Source of the DNA: Histomonas meleagridis
Lineage: Eukaryota > Parabasalia > Tritrichomonadida > Dientamoebidae
Direction: 5' to 3'
NCBI GenBank assembly: GCA_020186115.1
Contig: WSYJ01000036.1
Span: 186,001 to 250,000 of the forward strand
Length of the DNA stretch: 64,000 nt
Within the stretch, counting starts at the first letter, position 1. Each line of letters opens with the position of its first letter. The position numbers and the translations under genes were made by a program. Below, piece by piece: positions 10,161 through 19,877 of this stretch. The notes under the pieces are model-generated. The model was not told the DNA's origin and searched no databases. It was given only the letters and a program-made list of their open reading frames with translations.

Positions 10161-10232
10161 TGGAAGTATGGGGGATTGAACCCCAGGCCTCCACTATGCT
10201 AAAGTGGCGCTCTCCCACTGAGCTATACTCCC
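10161..10232 (-). tRNA. tRNA-Ala (AGC), copy 2
   Basis: Identical in all 72 bases to the copy at 8151-8222, with the same anticodon loop TTAGCAT and a T-run terminator on its 3' side. About ten bases of the 3' flank (AAAAAAATT on the plus strand) are also shared. The 5' flanks differ. Confidence 0.97.
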
Positions 10233-10443
10233 TATCGATAAAAAATTTTCTTTTTTATATTTATACATCAAATAAAAAATGTTAAATCTAGATTAAATTA
10301 AAAAGACAAAAATGCAATTATAAACTCATAAATATTTTTGGAAAACAACAATTAAATAACATCTATCGTTTATATAAACACAAAAATCAAAGTCAATTCT
10401 ATTTTTTGGTTAAACCAAAATTGTTCTTGCAAGCATAATAACC

Positions 10444-11376
10444 TTATTCCTTAAGAAGAGATAAGGGCACACTTATTGTTATCATTGCATCCACATTTGA
10501 TAATATGACAATAAGAGCCTTTTGGTCCTTTGAAGGAAATATGAAAATATTGTTATACTTCATGTTTTGATCTGGCCTTTGTTTGAGAGAAACAACGAGT
10601 TGCTTCATGTTATAGGTGTTAACAAAAACGAGTTTAGCACCTTTGCATAATCCGCAGAAATATCCTTTTTGAAAATCATAGATTGAACACCCTTTAACAC
10701 CAAAAGAAATTCCTCCGATGACGTGGAATCCAAAATTATTTCTAATTTTTTTAACGATTAAAACTTTTTCATCATCAACCAAAAATGAATAAATGTTCTG
10801 ATTGCTGTCGAAATCGTTTACAGACTCATATTGGTTAAAAAAGAGATTTCCTTTGGAAAGAAGTAAGAATCCATCGTGGTACTGCTGGATTTTCGATACA
10901 CTTATTTGTGCTTTTGAGATTATTTCTGGATTTAAACCTAGCCTGCAATGGATAATTTGGGATTTTGTTATTACGGAAAATTCTCCAGGTATTGAAGAGC
11001 CAATTATATCAACAACGTTAGAAATACCTGATATTTTGAAAATTTGAACAACAAATCCTAGAGAAAGGGAGATCAGTGTGAAGGCCCCACTTTCATCAAG
11101 AACAAGTAAATGTTCTTCGACAATATCTGAATTCTCAAATGAATTCTCAACGTTATCTGAATCATACATTGGCGAAAGAAAAACAAAACAAACGTTTTGT
11201 ATTGTATAGCTGCATGCAAATTTATGGTAAAAGATTCCAGAAAATGGCCGATTTGAAGAAAAAGGAGAACTGCAAAAAACCAGATTATCCTTGGCGAATA
11301 CAATTTCCTTACCAATCCGCTTGACAAGTGAAGCCCTACCTTGGAATTCCACGCAGTCTGTCAAGCATGGCTTCAT
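10444..11376 (-). CDS. Hypothetical protein, beta-propeller-like composition
   Basis: A 310-residue protein of unrecognised family. The frame extends upstream only to a TTG codon, so the first ATG (MKPCLTDCVEF) is taken as the start. The sequence is a succession of short hydrophobic strands with turns, such as HLLVLDESGAFTLISLSL, SVITKSQIIHCRLG and AKLVFVNTYNMKQLVVSL. The spacing is reminiscent of WD40 or other beta-propeller blades, but there are no clear GH...WD signatures. No signal peptide or membrane segment is evident. The propeller idea is an inference from the strand pattern. Confidence 0.65.
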   Translation of the reverse strand: MKPCLTDCVEFQGRASLVKRIGKEIVFAKDNLVFCSSPFSSNRPFSGIFYHKFACSYTIQNVCFVFLSPMYDSDNVENSFENSDIVEEHLLVLDESGAFTLISLSLGFVVQIFKISGISNVVDIIGSSIPGEFSVITKSQIIHCRLGLNPEIISKAQISVSKIQQYHDGFLLLSKGNLFFNQYESVNDFDSNQNIYSFLVDDEKVLIVKKIRNNFGFHVIGGISFGVKGCSIYDFQKGYFCGLCKGAKLVFVNTYNMKQLVVSLKQRPDQNMKYNNIFIFPSKDQKALIVILSNVDAMITISVPLSLLKE

Positions 11377-11409
11377 CTGATTGCAAGAAACTTTCAATTG
11401 AAAATTCAA

Positions 11410-12229
11410 TCGAAATTTCAGTTATAAATTTTGCCAATTTTATTGGGATTTGGCAAAACTTAAAACGAATGTGTTGGAAAATATAAGGAAAACTATTATG
11501 ATATTTTTTTCGAAATAGACTTTGAAGTATGAGGATATTTTAGGCCAAGAAATTAAGGAAGTTTTTGTTTTTATGAAATCAGGTCAATGATTAATACAAA
11601 AAATTATTATTGGATAAATTGATTTGTTTTTGACATAAATTTGTCCTGCAAAAGAAAAGTAGTTGTATTTTTGTAACTTTCTTTTTTTGGGTTAAATGCA
11701 TTGATTTTTTTAGAGAATATATAACATCATTTATGAATGTTTTCAAAAATAAATTGGAACGAAGGACAATTTTATGTCATAAATGCTCATTGTAACAATG
11801 AGCACCTTTCTGGTTCGAAAAATTACGAGAAAATAAATCAGGAAACTTTCAAAAAACGATCACATTTGACCGCATATTTGGACAGACGGTTTTCATTTCA
11901 AAGCAAATTTTGTCAAACATGTTTTCAGTAGTTTACTTTGAAATGGGAAGCTATGGCATTTTTCCAAAGAACCATTTTACTGTACTCAATGATCATTACT
12001 TATAATAAATTATAATATATGTAACATATACTTGAATTTTTCAAAAAAATTTCGGAAGAATTTTTCTAATTTATCTTATCCAAATTGATCAAAAACATTT
12101 AATTTTAATATAAAAATTAGTATGTTGGCAATATTGTATATAAAATCATAAGGTGTGTCCAATGAAAAAAGTTAAAATATATAATAGTGATATGAAATGT
12201 TGATTTATTCGATGGGGTTCCAAATTCAA
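11410..12229. other. Intergenic, nothing recognised
   Basis: About 800 AT-rich bases between the 5' end of the propeller-like gene and the 3' end of the next gene. A 64-codon open stretch at 11737-11931 has no protein-like features. Confidence 0.5.
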
Positions 12230-12709
12230 TTATTCATCTTTTACAACTGACCACTTCGGGAACCAAAAAACTGGTGTAATTTCATCCTCAAGAAATGAGC
12301 AAAAAATAACTGTTTGGGTTTGATCACCAGGTGGACGGAAGAAATGAAAGTCACGGAATTTAGCTGAAACCCATCTCACGAGATGAGAAAATGATAAGAC
12401 AAATGGATTTGATTGTTCGATTGTGTTTAATTGGTGCTGTTGTTTAATTAATTGAACATAATCTTTTGCCCATAAGATAAGCTTATCTTTTGTCCAATTA
12501 ATTTCCTCTAAGCCAAAGTCACGAACAAGATTGATTACGACTTCTACTGAATTTGGATTTTCAGGTGGCAATTCTTCATTGAATATTGCTTTGAACTTCC
12601 CTCTTACAACATATACACCTTTCTCTTGGTCTTCCTGAAAGGGATAGCGTTCATCAAGGAAAACATGATTTGTAAAGATATCCTTATATTTTACTTTTCC
12701 TTCAGACAT
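12230..12709 (-). CDS. Hypothetical 159-aa protein
   Basis: I do not recognise the family. The protein starts MSEGKVKYKDIFTNHVFLDE and has a mixed, globular composition with several tryptophans and aromatic clusters (FRDFHFFRPPGD, VFWFPKWSVV). It is not low-complexity and carries no signal peptide or membrane span. A TCAATTT, weakly like the initiator, lies about a dozen bases upstream of the ATG on the minus strand. Codon use and composition look like those of a real gene. Confidence 0.7.
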   Translation of the reverse strand: MSEGKVKYKDIFTNHVFLDERYPFQEDQEKGVYVVRGKFKAIFNEELPPENPNSVEVVINLVRDFGLEEINWTKDKLILWAKDYVQLIKQQHQLNTIEQSNPFVLSFSHLVRWVSAKFRDFHFFRPPGDQTQTVIFCSFLEDEITPVFWFPKWSVVKDE

Positions 12710-12712
12710 TTT

Positions 12713-13403
12713 TTAAAATTGACTATGTTTGTTCAAACATCCAAAAAATCGAATTTCAAGATACTTGGAAACAATCTCATTTTAAATTTTCGGGCATACT
12801 GTGTGAAGGCCCAAAAAAATAATAAATTTCCAGTAAATTTTTAATACAAAATGTTGTATTCCTATTTTGTAAAATTACAATTATTTGCTTAATATAAAAA
12901 AAAATCTATAGATTTAACAACTTTCTTTTTAGAAATTATAAGCAAAGAATATATATTATAAGCAGGAAGCAGAAAGAATGTTCAACAAAAAAATTGTCAA
13001 CGGTTATTGTATTCAATTTTCGGCCATTTCCTATCTAATTCGTTGGGTTTAGTTCGTACAAAAACTTCACAAAAGTTAGGGACACTTGATCAGATCTGTA
13101 ATCCTTGTGCTAAATTATTCATAAGGGAAAGAGATGACCAAAATTTTAATGTAATTAATTATGATTAAATGTTGAGAATTTTTAAAAAAAAAAACATATG
13201 TTTTTAAGCAAGAAAGTGTGAAGATATTTGTAGTGTCTTCGATTGAGATGGATATTAGAGTAAAAATGAGAATGAGAATCAATCAAATGTATATTTTTGA
13301 TTAGTACTAACAAAAATTTCCTAACACCAAGTTCGTGTATCTTGTGGACAATATCACCCGAATCATTTGAGGCGAGGAATTTTCTTGAATGGATATATAA
13401 AAG
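12713..13403. other. Intergenic, nothing recognised
   Basis: AT-rich sequence between divergent genes. No supported reading frame. Confidence 0.5.
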
Positions 13404-13421
13404 ACGTTTAAAAGAACGTTA
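13404..13421 (+). promoter_or_regulatory. Tandem ACGTTTA / ACGTTA elements before the ATG
   Basis: ACGTTTA at 13404-13410 and ACGTTA at 13416-13421 lie directly before the ATG at 13425. The same ACGTTTA/ACGTTAA core recurs shortly before several other start codons in this window. A role as a core promoter element is inferred from position and recurrence. Confidence 0.4.
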
Positions 13422-13424
13422 TAA

Positions 13425-14021
13425 ATGCGAAGGTCTTCTCGCATCCAAAGCAGCAGAACCAAAGCGAATTCACCCCAACCATTGACACTTGAAGAAAAAA
13501 GAAAACTTTTGAGAGAAACAAGAGTTTCTGACTCTGTTATTGAGCAACAATTATTAAATATTGATCAAGACATTGGAACAATTTCTGTTGAAACATCTCA
13601 AAAACAAAAAAACACAGATATGTTAATTGATGAAATTCAAAATGATTTAGCACAGAGTGAGGAAGTTGTATCGAAAATAACATCTTATCATTTTTCAACT
13701 CAACATGAATACGAACAGAAACTGAACAGCCTAAAAGATAGAATAGCAGGGCTTGAAAGCCAGCTTCGTGATGCAGAAGCTGAATTAGCAAATCTTAAAT
13801 CAGAAAAGAAAAGAGTTATGGCAGAAAAAGATTCTATCATTGAGAATCAAAAAAGAGAAATGAAAGAAATGGCATATCAGTTTAGTGATATGCTTATGAA
13901 AACATTAATCACAATTACAGAAGATTTTGAAACACAAATTGATTTAGATCAAGATGAGATCTCATCTTTGCCACATAAAGAGCGTCTAAAAGAATTCAAT
14001 CTTGATCGAATTCGTATTTAA
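13425..14021 (+). CDS. Coiled-coil protein, possibly DRC12/CCDC153-like
   Basis: A 198-residue protein with a basic, Ser/Arg-rich N-terminus (MRRSSRIQSSRTKANSP) and one long coiled coil from about residue 30 to 150 (EQKLNSLKDRIAGLESQL, DAEAELANLKSEKKRVMAEK). After it comes EMKEMAYQFSDMLMKTLITI and a conserved-looking end, HKERLKEFNLDRI. The size, the coiled coil and the short C-terminal segment resemble small axonemal regulatory-complex proteins such as DRC12/CCDC153, which would suit a flagellate. That assignment is tentative, since coiled coils mislead. The gene itself is convincing. Confidence 0.6.
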   Translation: MRRSSRIQSSRTKANSPQPLTLEEKRKLLRETRVSDSVIEQQLLNIDQDIGTISVETSQKQKNTDMLIDEIQNDLAQSEEVVSKITSYHFSTQHEYEQKLNSLKDRIAGLESQLRDAEAELANLKSEKKRVMAEKDSIIENQKREMKEMAYQFSDMLMKTLITITEDFETQIDLDQDEISSLPHKERLKEFNLDRIRI

Positions 14022-14678
14022 TTAAATGTTTTCAATCTCTAATTTTTTTTTTATTTCTAATCATTTACTATTAGCTGTAGGTAAGATGTGAACAAAACAT
14101 AATTAGTTAATTAAATTTTAAATTGGAGATATTTTTAAATTAATTGTCCATACAATTTAGCCATATAATGAGGTGTCTTTGATCGATTAAGTCAAATTTT
14201 CATATGATTTTCTTCCATATATCCTCCCATTTGTTTATGATAATAAATAATTTATCAGAAATTAATCATAAAATTGGACATCAATTTTGTTGTTATGCTC
14301 TTTCCGGGAAGATTACATAAAAACACATTCATTTAAAATTAATTTTTTTAATGTATACATTCATTTTAATAATTATTATCATATTCTAGCTGATGGTGCA
14401 CATCTAATATTTTCTTTAAATAATTATAGATGACTTGAAAATTGCAAAATAATGATTTTTATTGGGTTGTATTCACATAAAGATTCGAATTCACAATATG
14501 CCCCCTCAAAAAATAAAATAATTACTATCAAATTGATTGTGTTATGTTTATGACACTTGACAAAACCGCCTTTTTACGGTCAATTGCGATCAAAAATAAT
14601 TCAATCAATGCCTCTTTCACAGTTTCGGTTATTTTGAATTCAGGTTTTTCAATGATGCGGTATGGTTCCCCAATTTTA
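14022..14678. other. Intergenic, nothing recognised
   Basis: AT-rich. A 60-codon frame at 14544-14726 overlaps the RapGAP start and looks spurious. Confidence 0.5.
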
Positions 14679-14686
14679 ACGTACGT
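14679..14686 (+). promoter_or_regulatory. ACGTACGT element before the RapGAP gene
   Basis: A perfect palindrome ACGTACGT ends six bases before the ATG at 14693 and shares the ACGT core of the promoter-proximal motif seen at other genes. Confidence 0.35.
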
Positions 14687-14692
14687 GAGAAA

Positions 14693-17600
14693 ATGGAAAA
14701 AGAAGGAAAAAAGCATGAAAAAATGAAAACTCCAGGAATTACGAAGCAGCTAAATAAATACCATAAAAACATACAAAAGAGGGTATCAACAAGAGATATA
14801 AATGAAATTTCAGAATATCTTTTCCCAATTGTTCCTGTAATGGCTGAATTAATAGCAAAGCATATCGAAAGTGGTCAATCTGACTCAAAGTTCCAAAAGG
14901 CTATGACTTCAAATTTAACTTTAATCATTCAAATTCTAAAGTCAAAACAATTTTCACAAACAATAAATTCTTGTGAATACATTCTATTTATCACAGGACT
15001 TGCTAAAATTATGAGTGTTGTTTCAAAACTAAATGATCAAAAATTTGAAAAGAAGATGTGGATCAAAACTGTTGAAATAGTTTCTCACTTAACAAACATA
15101 CCAACTATTGACTTTTGGGAAGAACCCATACATAAAGTCTTTTTAATGAATCGAAGAAAAGGGCCAATTTCATCAGATTCCATTTCCATTTTCACCAAAA
15201 AAGTACGTTATCTACGTGACTATATACTCCAATCACAGACGGAAGAATATATATTCATTTGGTGGCCATTAATTTCCAAAGTTATTCTTCCAATTTTTAT
15301 TCAGATCAATCCATTTGAAAGTTATTGTGTATTTTCACAATGTCCCAGTTCTGTTTTCCTTGACATTTCAAAGATTACTCAACATCCAAGCTTTCGTGAA
15401 TATTTTAAGATCAATAGCAAGACATCATTTGAAGTCATATCACTTGTCAAACTTTTATTTATCTCATATACGGACTTTCCAGATAATGTTGATATTAATA
15501 CAGTCCAATGGATATTTGATGAACTTTGTTCCAAGACGTCTGAAATTGATTCTTTTTTTGAAACAATTGGGAAAAGTTATGTTGAAAACTTTTTATTAAT
15601 ATTTAAATTTTTAGCTATTTCATCAATCCGAAGAGAAGAACCAACAACTCATTTTCTAACATTATTTAATTTATGTACATATATATTACCGAAATATCCG
15701 GAACATATCAAAAAAGTATTAATGATAATTGATAATGAAACATGGAAATTTTCTAAGATTTTATCGACATATTTTTATTTACATTTTACATTTTACTTTC
15801 AAATTACTGATTCTGGTGTTTGGGATTATTTAAAAACAAAAGTAACAAATTCAAACAATCTTTATTCAGTTTATTTCGGATTTATATCAATCGTTTCTAT
15901 TTTGTTTTATCCTATTTTATATAAAATTTCAAATGAATCCATAAGTAATTATTTAAATCAATTATTCGATAAAAATCAACGAATTCAAGACGAAGATAAT
16001 AATAATAATAACGTCGATCAAATTCATTTTGATCAAGTTGATTTATTATTTAATCATCCATATGAATTTGAAAACATTTTAACAGAAAAGAGAAAATGGA
16101 AAGTTAACATTATAAATAGTAAAAATTATTCATTACCAAATTTAACGTTAAGTCGGAATGATTGGAAATATAAAAAAGCTTTAGAATATACAAATTGTTT
16201 ATTAAGACTTTGTCCGAATGAAGAAGAAATTTATAACGTTTATGGTATATTTATCGAGAATTTTGTTTTAATTAATGAAATTATTCCGCCACGATTTTTA
16301 TTTAATGCAACAAAAATTGTACAAAATTTGTTTTATGATTTAGTAATTTTTTCTTTAAACAAAAAACCTAATTTAGAAATTGCTAAATTTTTGAATTTTT
16401 TACTTTATAACGTTGCAGCAATTGACTTCGAAAATGATTTTGTCGAAAAATATATCGAAATGTTAGTGAAATTATTATGTGATATAACAAAAGAAAATAT
16501 CATCGAAATGTTTCCAATATATTTGGCAGCATTGTTTAAACTCTCCCCAACTTCTCATATAATAATTCCATTTTTTTCAACGCAAATTAAAGAATTATCA
16601 CCAATATCATTCGATGATAAACAATTTTGGATGTTTATATTAACTTCTTTTAGTATATGTACATCGAATCAACAAATTAATTTGAAATCCGATTTTATAA
16701 ATAAATTATATTTTTGGGATAATAACAAAAGTTTAATTTCATGTACTAAAAGTTTTATTGAATCAAAAGATTCATCGAAAGTTATACCTATTTTACAAGA
16801 AATCATTAAAAACGATTTCGAAAATGTAACTTTTAATATGTTTATCTCAATTTTATTAATTGTTTTATATAATTCAAATAAATCGATTGATTTAATTTGG
16901 TTGAAAATCATTTTCCAAAATATTATTAATTCAAAAGATTTAATTAAAAATTATATAAGAGCTTTTCAAACATTTCCTGAGATTTTTTCTTTAATTCATG
17001 AGAAAATTGATGGTTTTCTCGATTTGCTTTTAGAAAATTTTGAGAATTTCATTGATTTCGATGATTTAAATTCGTTTTGGATCATTTTCTTTTCATATTT
17101 TGATATGTATAGAAATATTCCCGAATTTCTTCCAGAGTTATTTGAAACCCTGAAACGAATTTCGAAGAAAATTCCAACAAATTTCCAAAAACAATATTCC
17201 CAAATCATTAATTCATTACCATTTTCATTTTATGAAGAATGTACATTTAATACCAAAGTTAAAGATTCGACTGTTTTTCTTTTATTAAGACAAAATCATG
17301 CGATATTCACATTTAATAATATTAATGATCGAACATTTTCATTAAATTCTCGTGTCCCGAATTCATTATTTAAATGTAATGTTACATTTCTTAAGACGAA
17401 TACTAAAAATTATATTTTAAGTGATAAACCAAAACTTCCATATGTAGAATATAAAAATAAAAACGAAGAAGAAAAATTTGATTTTTATTTTGAAGAAGAA
17501 CTTAAAAATGTTTTCCCCGAAGTTATTAATGAAGATGAATTATTCTTTAGTGATCTTATCGAATTAACAGTTCCGGAACCAATTAATGAAGTAACAATTG

Positions 17601-18412
17601 ATATAAATAATAATGAAAATGAAAACGAAAATGAAAACTATCGAAATTCAAGTGATCAAAATTTATTTAATATTCGAACATTACAAAAAGATCCGAAATT
17701 TTTTGATTTTACTTTACTTTTTTATAACATGAATGATATTCTTAAATGTTATGAATCAGAAGCACATATAAATCGAAAAATTTCACAAGTATTAACTTAT
17801 CGACCATTCGAATGTCTCAAAATTGGAATTGTTTATGTTAAAAAAGGACAATTTGATCAAAATGAAATCCTTTCAAACACGACAAAAGATACAACGCAAT
17901 TATACAATGATTTTCTTTTAAGTTTAGGCAAACTAATTGAACTTAATAAACATGAAAAATATGATGGAATACTTGACACTAAAAATTGTTCGACAGGTAA
18001 ATATTCATTGTTTTATAAGAACAATCGAATGGAAGTAATGTTCCATGTTTCGACTTTAATGCCGAATAAAGAAAATGATGAACAAAGAATTGTTAAGAAA
18101 AGACATATCGGTAATGATAACGTTACTATAGTATGGTGTGAAAACCCTTATGGTTATGACCCTAAAACAATTTCTTCGCATTTTAATGACGCACATATTG
18201 TTGTGTATCCTTATGATGATAAAACTTTTGGTGTGTTGACTTATAAGAAAAATAAAAATTGGAATATTTTCCCATTGCCAAAATGTTCGATTTTGACCGC
18301 TGGTCCAATTGGCGCTTTGGTAAGATGGACTGCTATTATAGCTGATAGATTAATAAGAGAAGAAAATGAAGTTCCGTTAAATGGTTATAATTTACTATAT
18401 GAACAAATATAA
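14693..18412 (+). CDS. Large RapGAP/tuberin-type GTPase-activating protein
   Basis: A 1239-residue protein. Residues 1 to about 950 are alpha-helical, HEAT-like and family-poor, with Asn/Glu runs (near residues 435 and 970). The C-terminal 200 or so residues are a Rap/Ran-GAP domain: ECLKIGIVYVKKGQFDQNEI, then LSLGKLIEL, YSLFYKNNRMEVMFHVSTLM, and the catalytic signature VKKRHIGNDNVTIVWCEN near residues 1134-1151. The Asn of HIGND is the asparagine thumb that drives GTP hydrolysis in Rap1GAP, tuberin and RalGAP. A big helical N-terminal region with a terminal GAP domain matches tuberin or RalGAP-alpha architecture. The likely target is a Rap, Ral or Rheb-like small GTPase; which one cannot be told. 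Confidence 0.88.
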   Translation: MEKEGKKHEKMKTPGITKQLNKYHKNIQKRVSTRDINEISEYLFPIVPVMAELIAKHIESGQSDSKFQKAMTSNLTLIIQILKSKQFSQTINSCEYILFITGLAKIMSVVSKLNDQKFEKKMWIKTVEIVSHLTNIPTIDFWEEPIHKVFLMNRRKGPISSDSISIFTKKVRYLRDYILQSQTEEYIFIWWPLISKVILPIFIQINPFESYCVFSQCPSSVFLDISKITQHPSFREYFKINSKTSFEVISLVKLLFISYTDFPDNVDINTVQWIFDELCSKTSEIDSFFETIGKSYVENFLLIFKFLAISSIRREEPTTHFLTLFNLCTYILPKYPEHIKKVLMIIDNETWKFSKILSTYFYLHFTFYFQITDSGVWDYLKTKVTNSNNLYSVYFGFISIVSILFYPILYKISNESISNYLNQLFDKNQRIQDEDNNNNNVDQIHFDQVDLLFNHPYEFENILTEKRKWKVNIINSKNYSLPNLTLSRNDWKYKKALEYTNCLLRLCPNEEEIYNVYGIFIENFVLINEIIPPRFLFNATKIVQNLFYDLVIFSLNKKPNLEIAKFLNFLLYNVAAIDFENDFVEKYIEMLVKLLCDITKENIIEMFPIYLAALFKLSPTSHIIIPFFSTQIKELSPISFDDKQFWMFILTSFSICTSNQQINLKSDFINKLYFWDNNKSLISCTKSFIESKDSSKVIPILQEIIKNDFENVTFNMFISILLIVLYNSNKSIDLIWLKIIFQNIINSKDLIKNYIRAFQTFPEIFSLIHEKIDGFLDLLLENFENFIDFDDLNSFWIIFFSYFDMYRNIPEFLPELFETLKRISKKIPTNFQKQYSQIINSLPFSFYEECTFNTKVKDSTVFLLLRQNHAIFTFNNINDRTFSLNSRVPNSLFKCNVTFLKTNTKNYILSDKPKLPYVEYKNKNEEEKFDFYFEEELKNVFPEVINEDELFFSDLIELTVPEPINEVTIDINNNENENENENYRNSSDQNLFNIRTLQKDPKFFDFTLLFYNMNDILKCYESEAHINRKISQVLTYRPFECLKIGIVYVKKGQFDQNEILSNTTKDTTQLYNDFLLSLGKLIELNKHEKYDGILDTKNCSTGKYSLFYKNNRMEVMFHVSTLMPNKENDEQRIVKKRHIGNDNVTIVWCENPYGYDPKTISSHFNDAHIVVYPYDDKTFGVLTYKKNKNWNIFPLPKCSILTAGPIGALVRWTAIIADRLIREENEVPLNGYNLLYEQI

Positions 18413-18639
18413 TAAATGTTTTATTATTTTTATTTTTGGTTTTCATATAAACTAAATGATCATCGTGTTTTTTGTATTATTTTTATTGGTATTGAGAACC
18501 AATAATTAATTTGTGGTCATTTTATTTGATATGTGTCTAATCTAGTGATCAACAGAAGATAAAATTTTTTTTCGAAAAAAAAAAACGCATTTTAATAACT
18601 TTTACTAAGTTGTTTTAGACATATGTCTAAGAGAAATAA
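18413..18639. other. 3' flank of the RapGAP gene
   Basis: AT-rich; nothing supported. Confidence 0.5.
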
Positions 18640-19670
18640 ATATCTTTTGCATTAGCATCAATTCCTTCTAAGTAACTGAGCTATTTCTGTATGACCTTTT
18701 GAAGATGCATAAATAAGTGCTGTATTAAATAATTTAAATAATTTTCAAATATAATTTTGAAATAATAAATTATTATAATAAATACAAAATAAAACAAATA
18801 AATATCTTTAGCATTAATATCAATTCCTTCTTGTTCAAGAAGTAATTTGACAATTTCTATATGACCATTTGATGATGCCAAAATAAGTGCTGTATTAAAT
18901 AATTTAAATAATTTCCAAATATTATTTTGAAATATAAAATTATTAAAATAAATTTTAATTAAAACAAATAAATATCTTTAGCATTAATATCAATTCCTTC
19001 TTGTTCAAGAAGTAATTTAACTATTTCTATTCGGCCATTTGAAGATGCTAAAATTATTAATGTTTTAAATAATTTCCAAATATTATTATAAAATTATTAA
19101 AATAAATTTCAAATAAAACAAATAAATATCTTTTATATTAATAACAATTCCTTTTTGTCCAAGTAAAAAGTTAAATATATTAACTTTTATAAAATAATCA
19201 ATTGATTTGTTAAAAACGATTCAACAAACTTCATAATAGTTATCGAAATTATTGTCATAAAGATATTTAAAGATATCATTTCGATGGAATTCAATTGCTG
19301 TCTCATATGCATCTTCAAATGATGAATGGTTTTGTTCACATAAATGAATAATTTCTTCATTTCCACCTGCAATTGCATATTTACCTGCATTATATACTTT
19401 TGCATTATTCATAAGTAAATATTTAAAACATTTAATTGATCCAAAAAATGTTGCATAATCATTTAACGTGACATTTTCTTTATTAATAAATGAGCATCTT
19501 TCATTAAGTGATGGTTCAATTTCTTGATTATAATCAAAATTACTTTGTGATGACATTTCTTGAAGTTTTTCGATTTCATCATTTCGCATTATTTGTGCAA
19601 TCTCATTAGGATTAACTCCTTCTTTAATTAATTTTTTATGAAGTTCCCAATCATTTTGTGAAAGCTACGA
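18640..19670 (-). pseudogene. DUF3447 and ankyrin array, 5' truncated
   Basis: Read right to left, the locus begins abruptly at about 19665 with QNDWELHKKLIKEGVNPNEI. It continues through the DUF3447 core as a 122-codon frame, 19589 to 19221 (KLQEMSSQSNFDYNQ, ERCSFINKENVTLNDYA, NAGKYAIAGGNEEIIHLCEQ), then enters ankyrin units in different frames separated by AT spacers. Anchor bases of three successive units lie at 19059, 18889 and 18719, exactly 170 apart. The N-terminal half of DUF3447 is missing. The adjoining plus-strand gene begins just beyond the break. At least the 5' end is dead; the array itself keeps open units. Confidence 0.75.
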
Positions 19671-19842
19671 AGATATTTATAAGATTTGTACAGTAGTATT
19701 TTTTTAATAAGTCATTTGGAAAATGATGTGCATAATAAAATTGATCCACTTTTTGATAAAAAAGTGCGTTGCGAACTTGATGACCTTCTTTTCAACCCGA
19801 TTCGATCGTCTTTACGGTTTATTAGAAAAATTAACTCAGTAA

Positions 19843-19852
19843 AACGGCCGTT
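19843..19852 (+). promoter_or_regulatory. Palindromic Myb-like site AACGGCCGTT
   Basis: Two inverted AACGG half-sites form a perfect 10-base palindrome 26 bases before the ATG at 19878. AACGG is a Myb-type core, and Myb-family factors are the known regulators of trichomonad core promoters. The function is inferred. Confidence 0.4.
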
Positions 19853-19877
19853 AAAATTGGTAGTTATTTTATTCCAA

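Noticed and set aside
13297-13330. Possible intron end (TACTAAC near 13305)
   Set aside because: The sequence is not followed by ACACAG and no matching 5' site or split gene is nearby.
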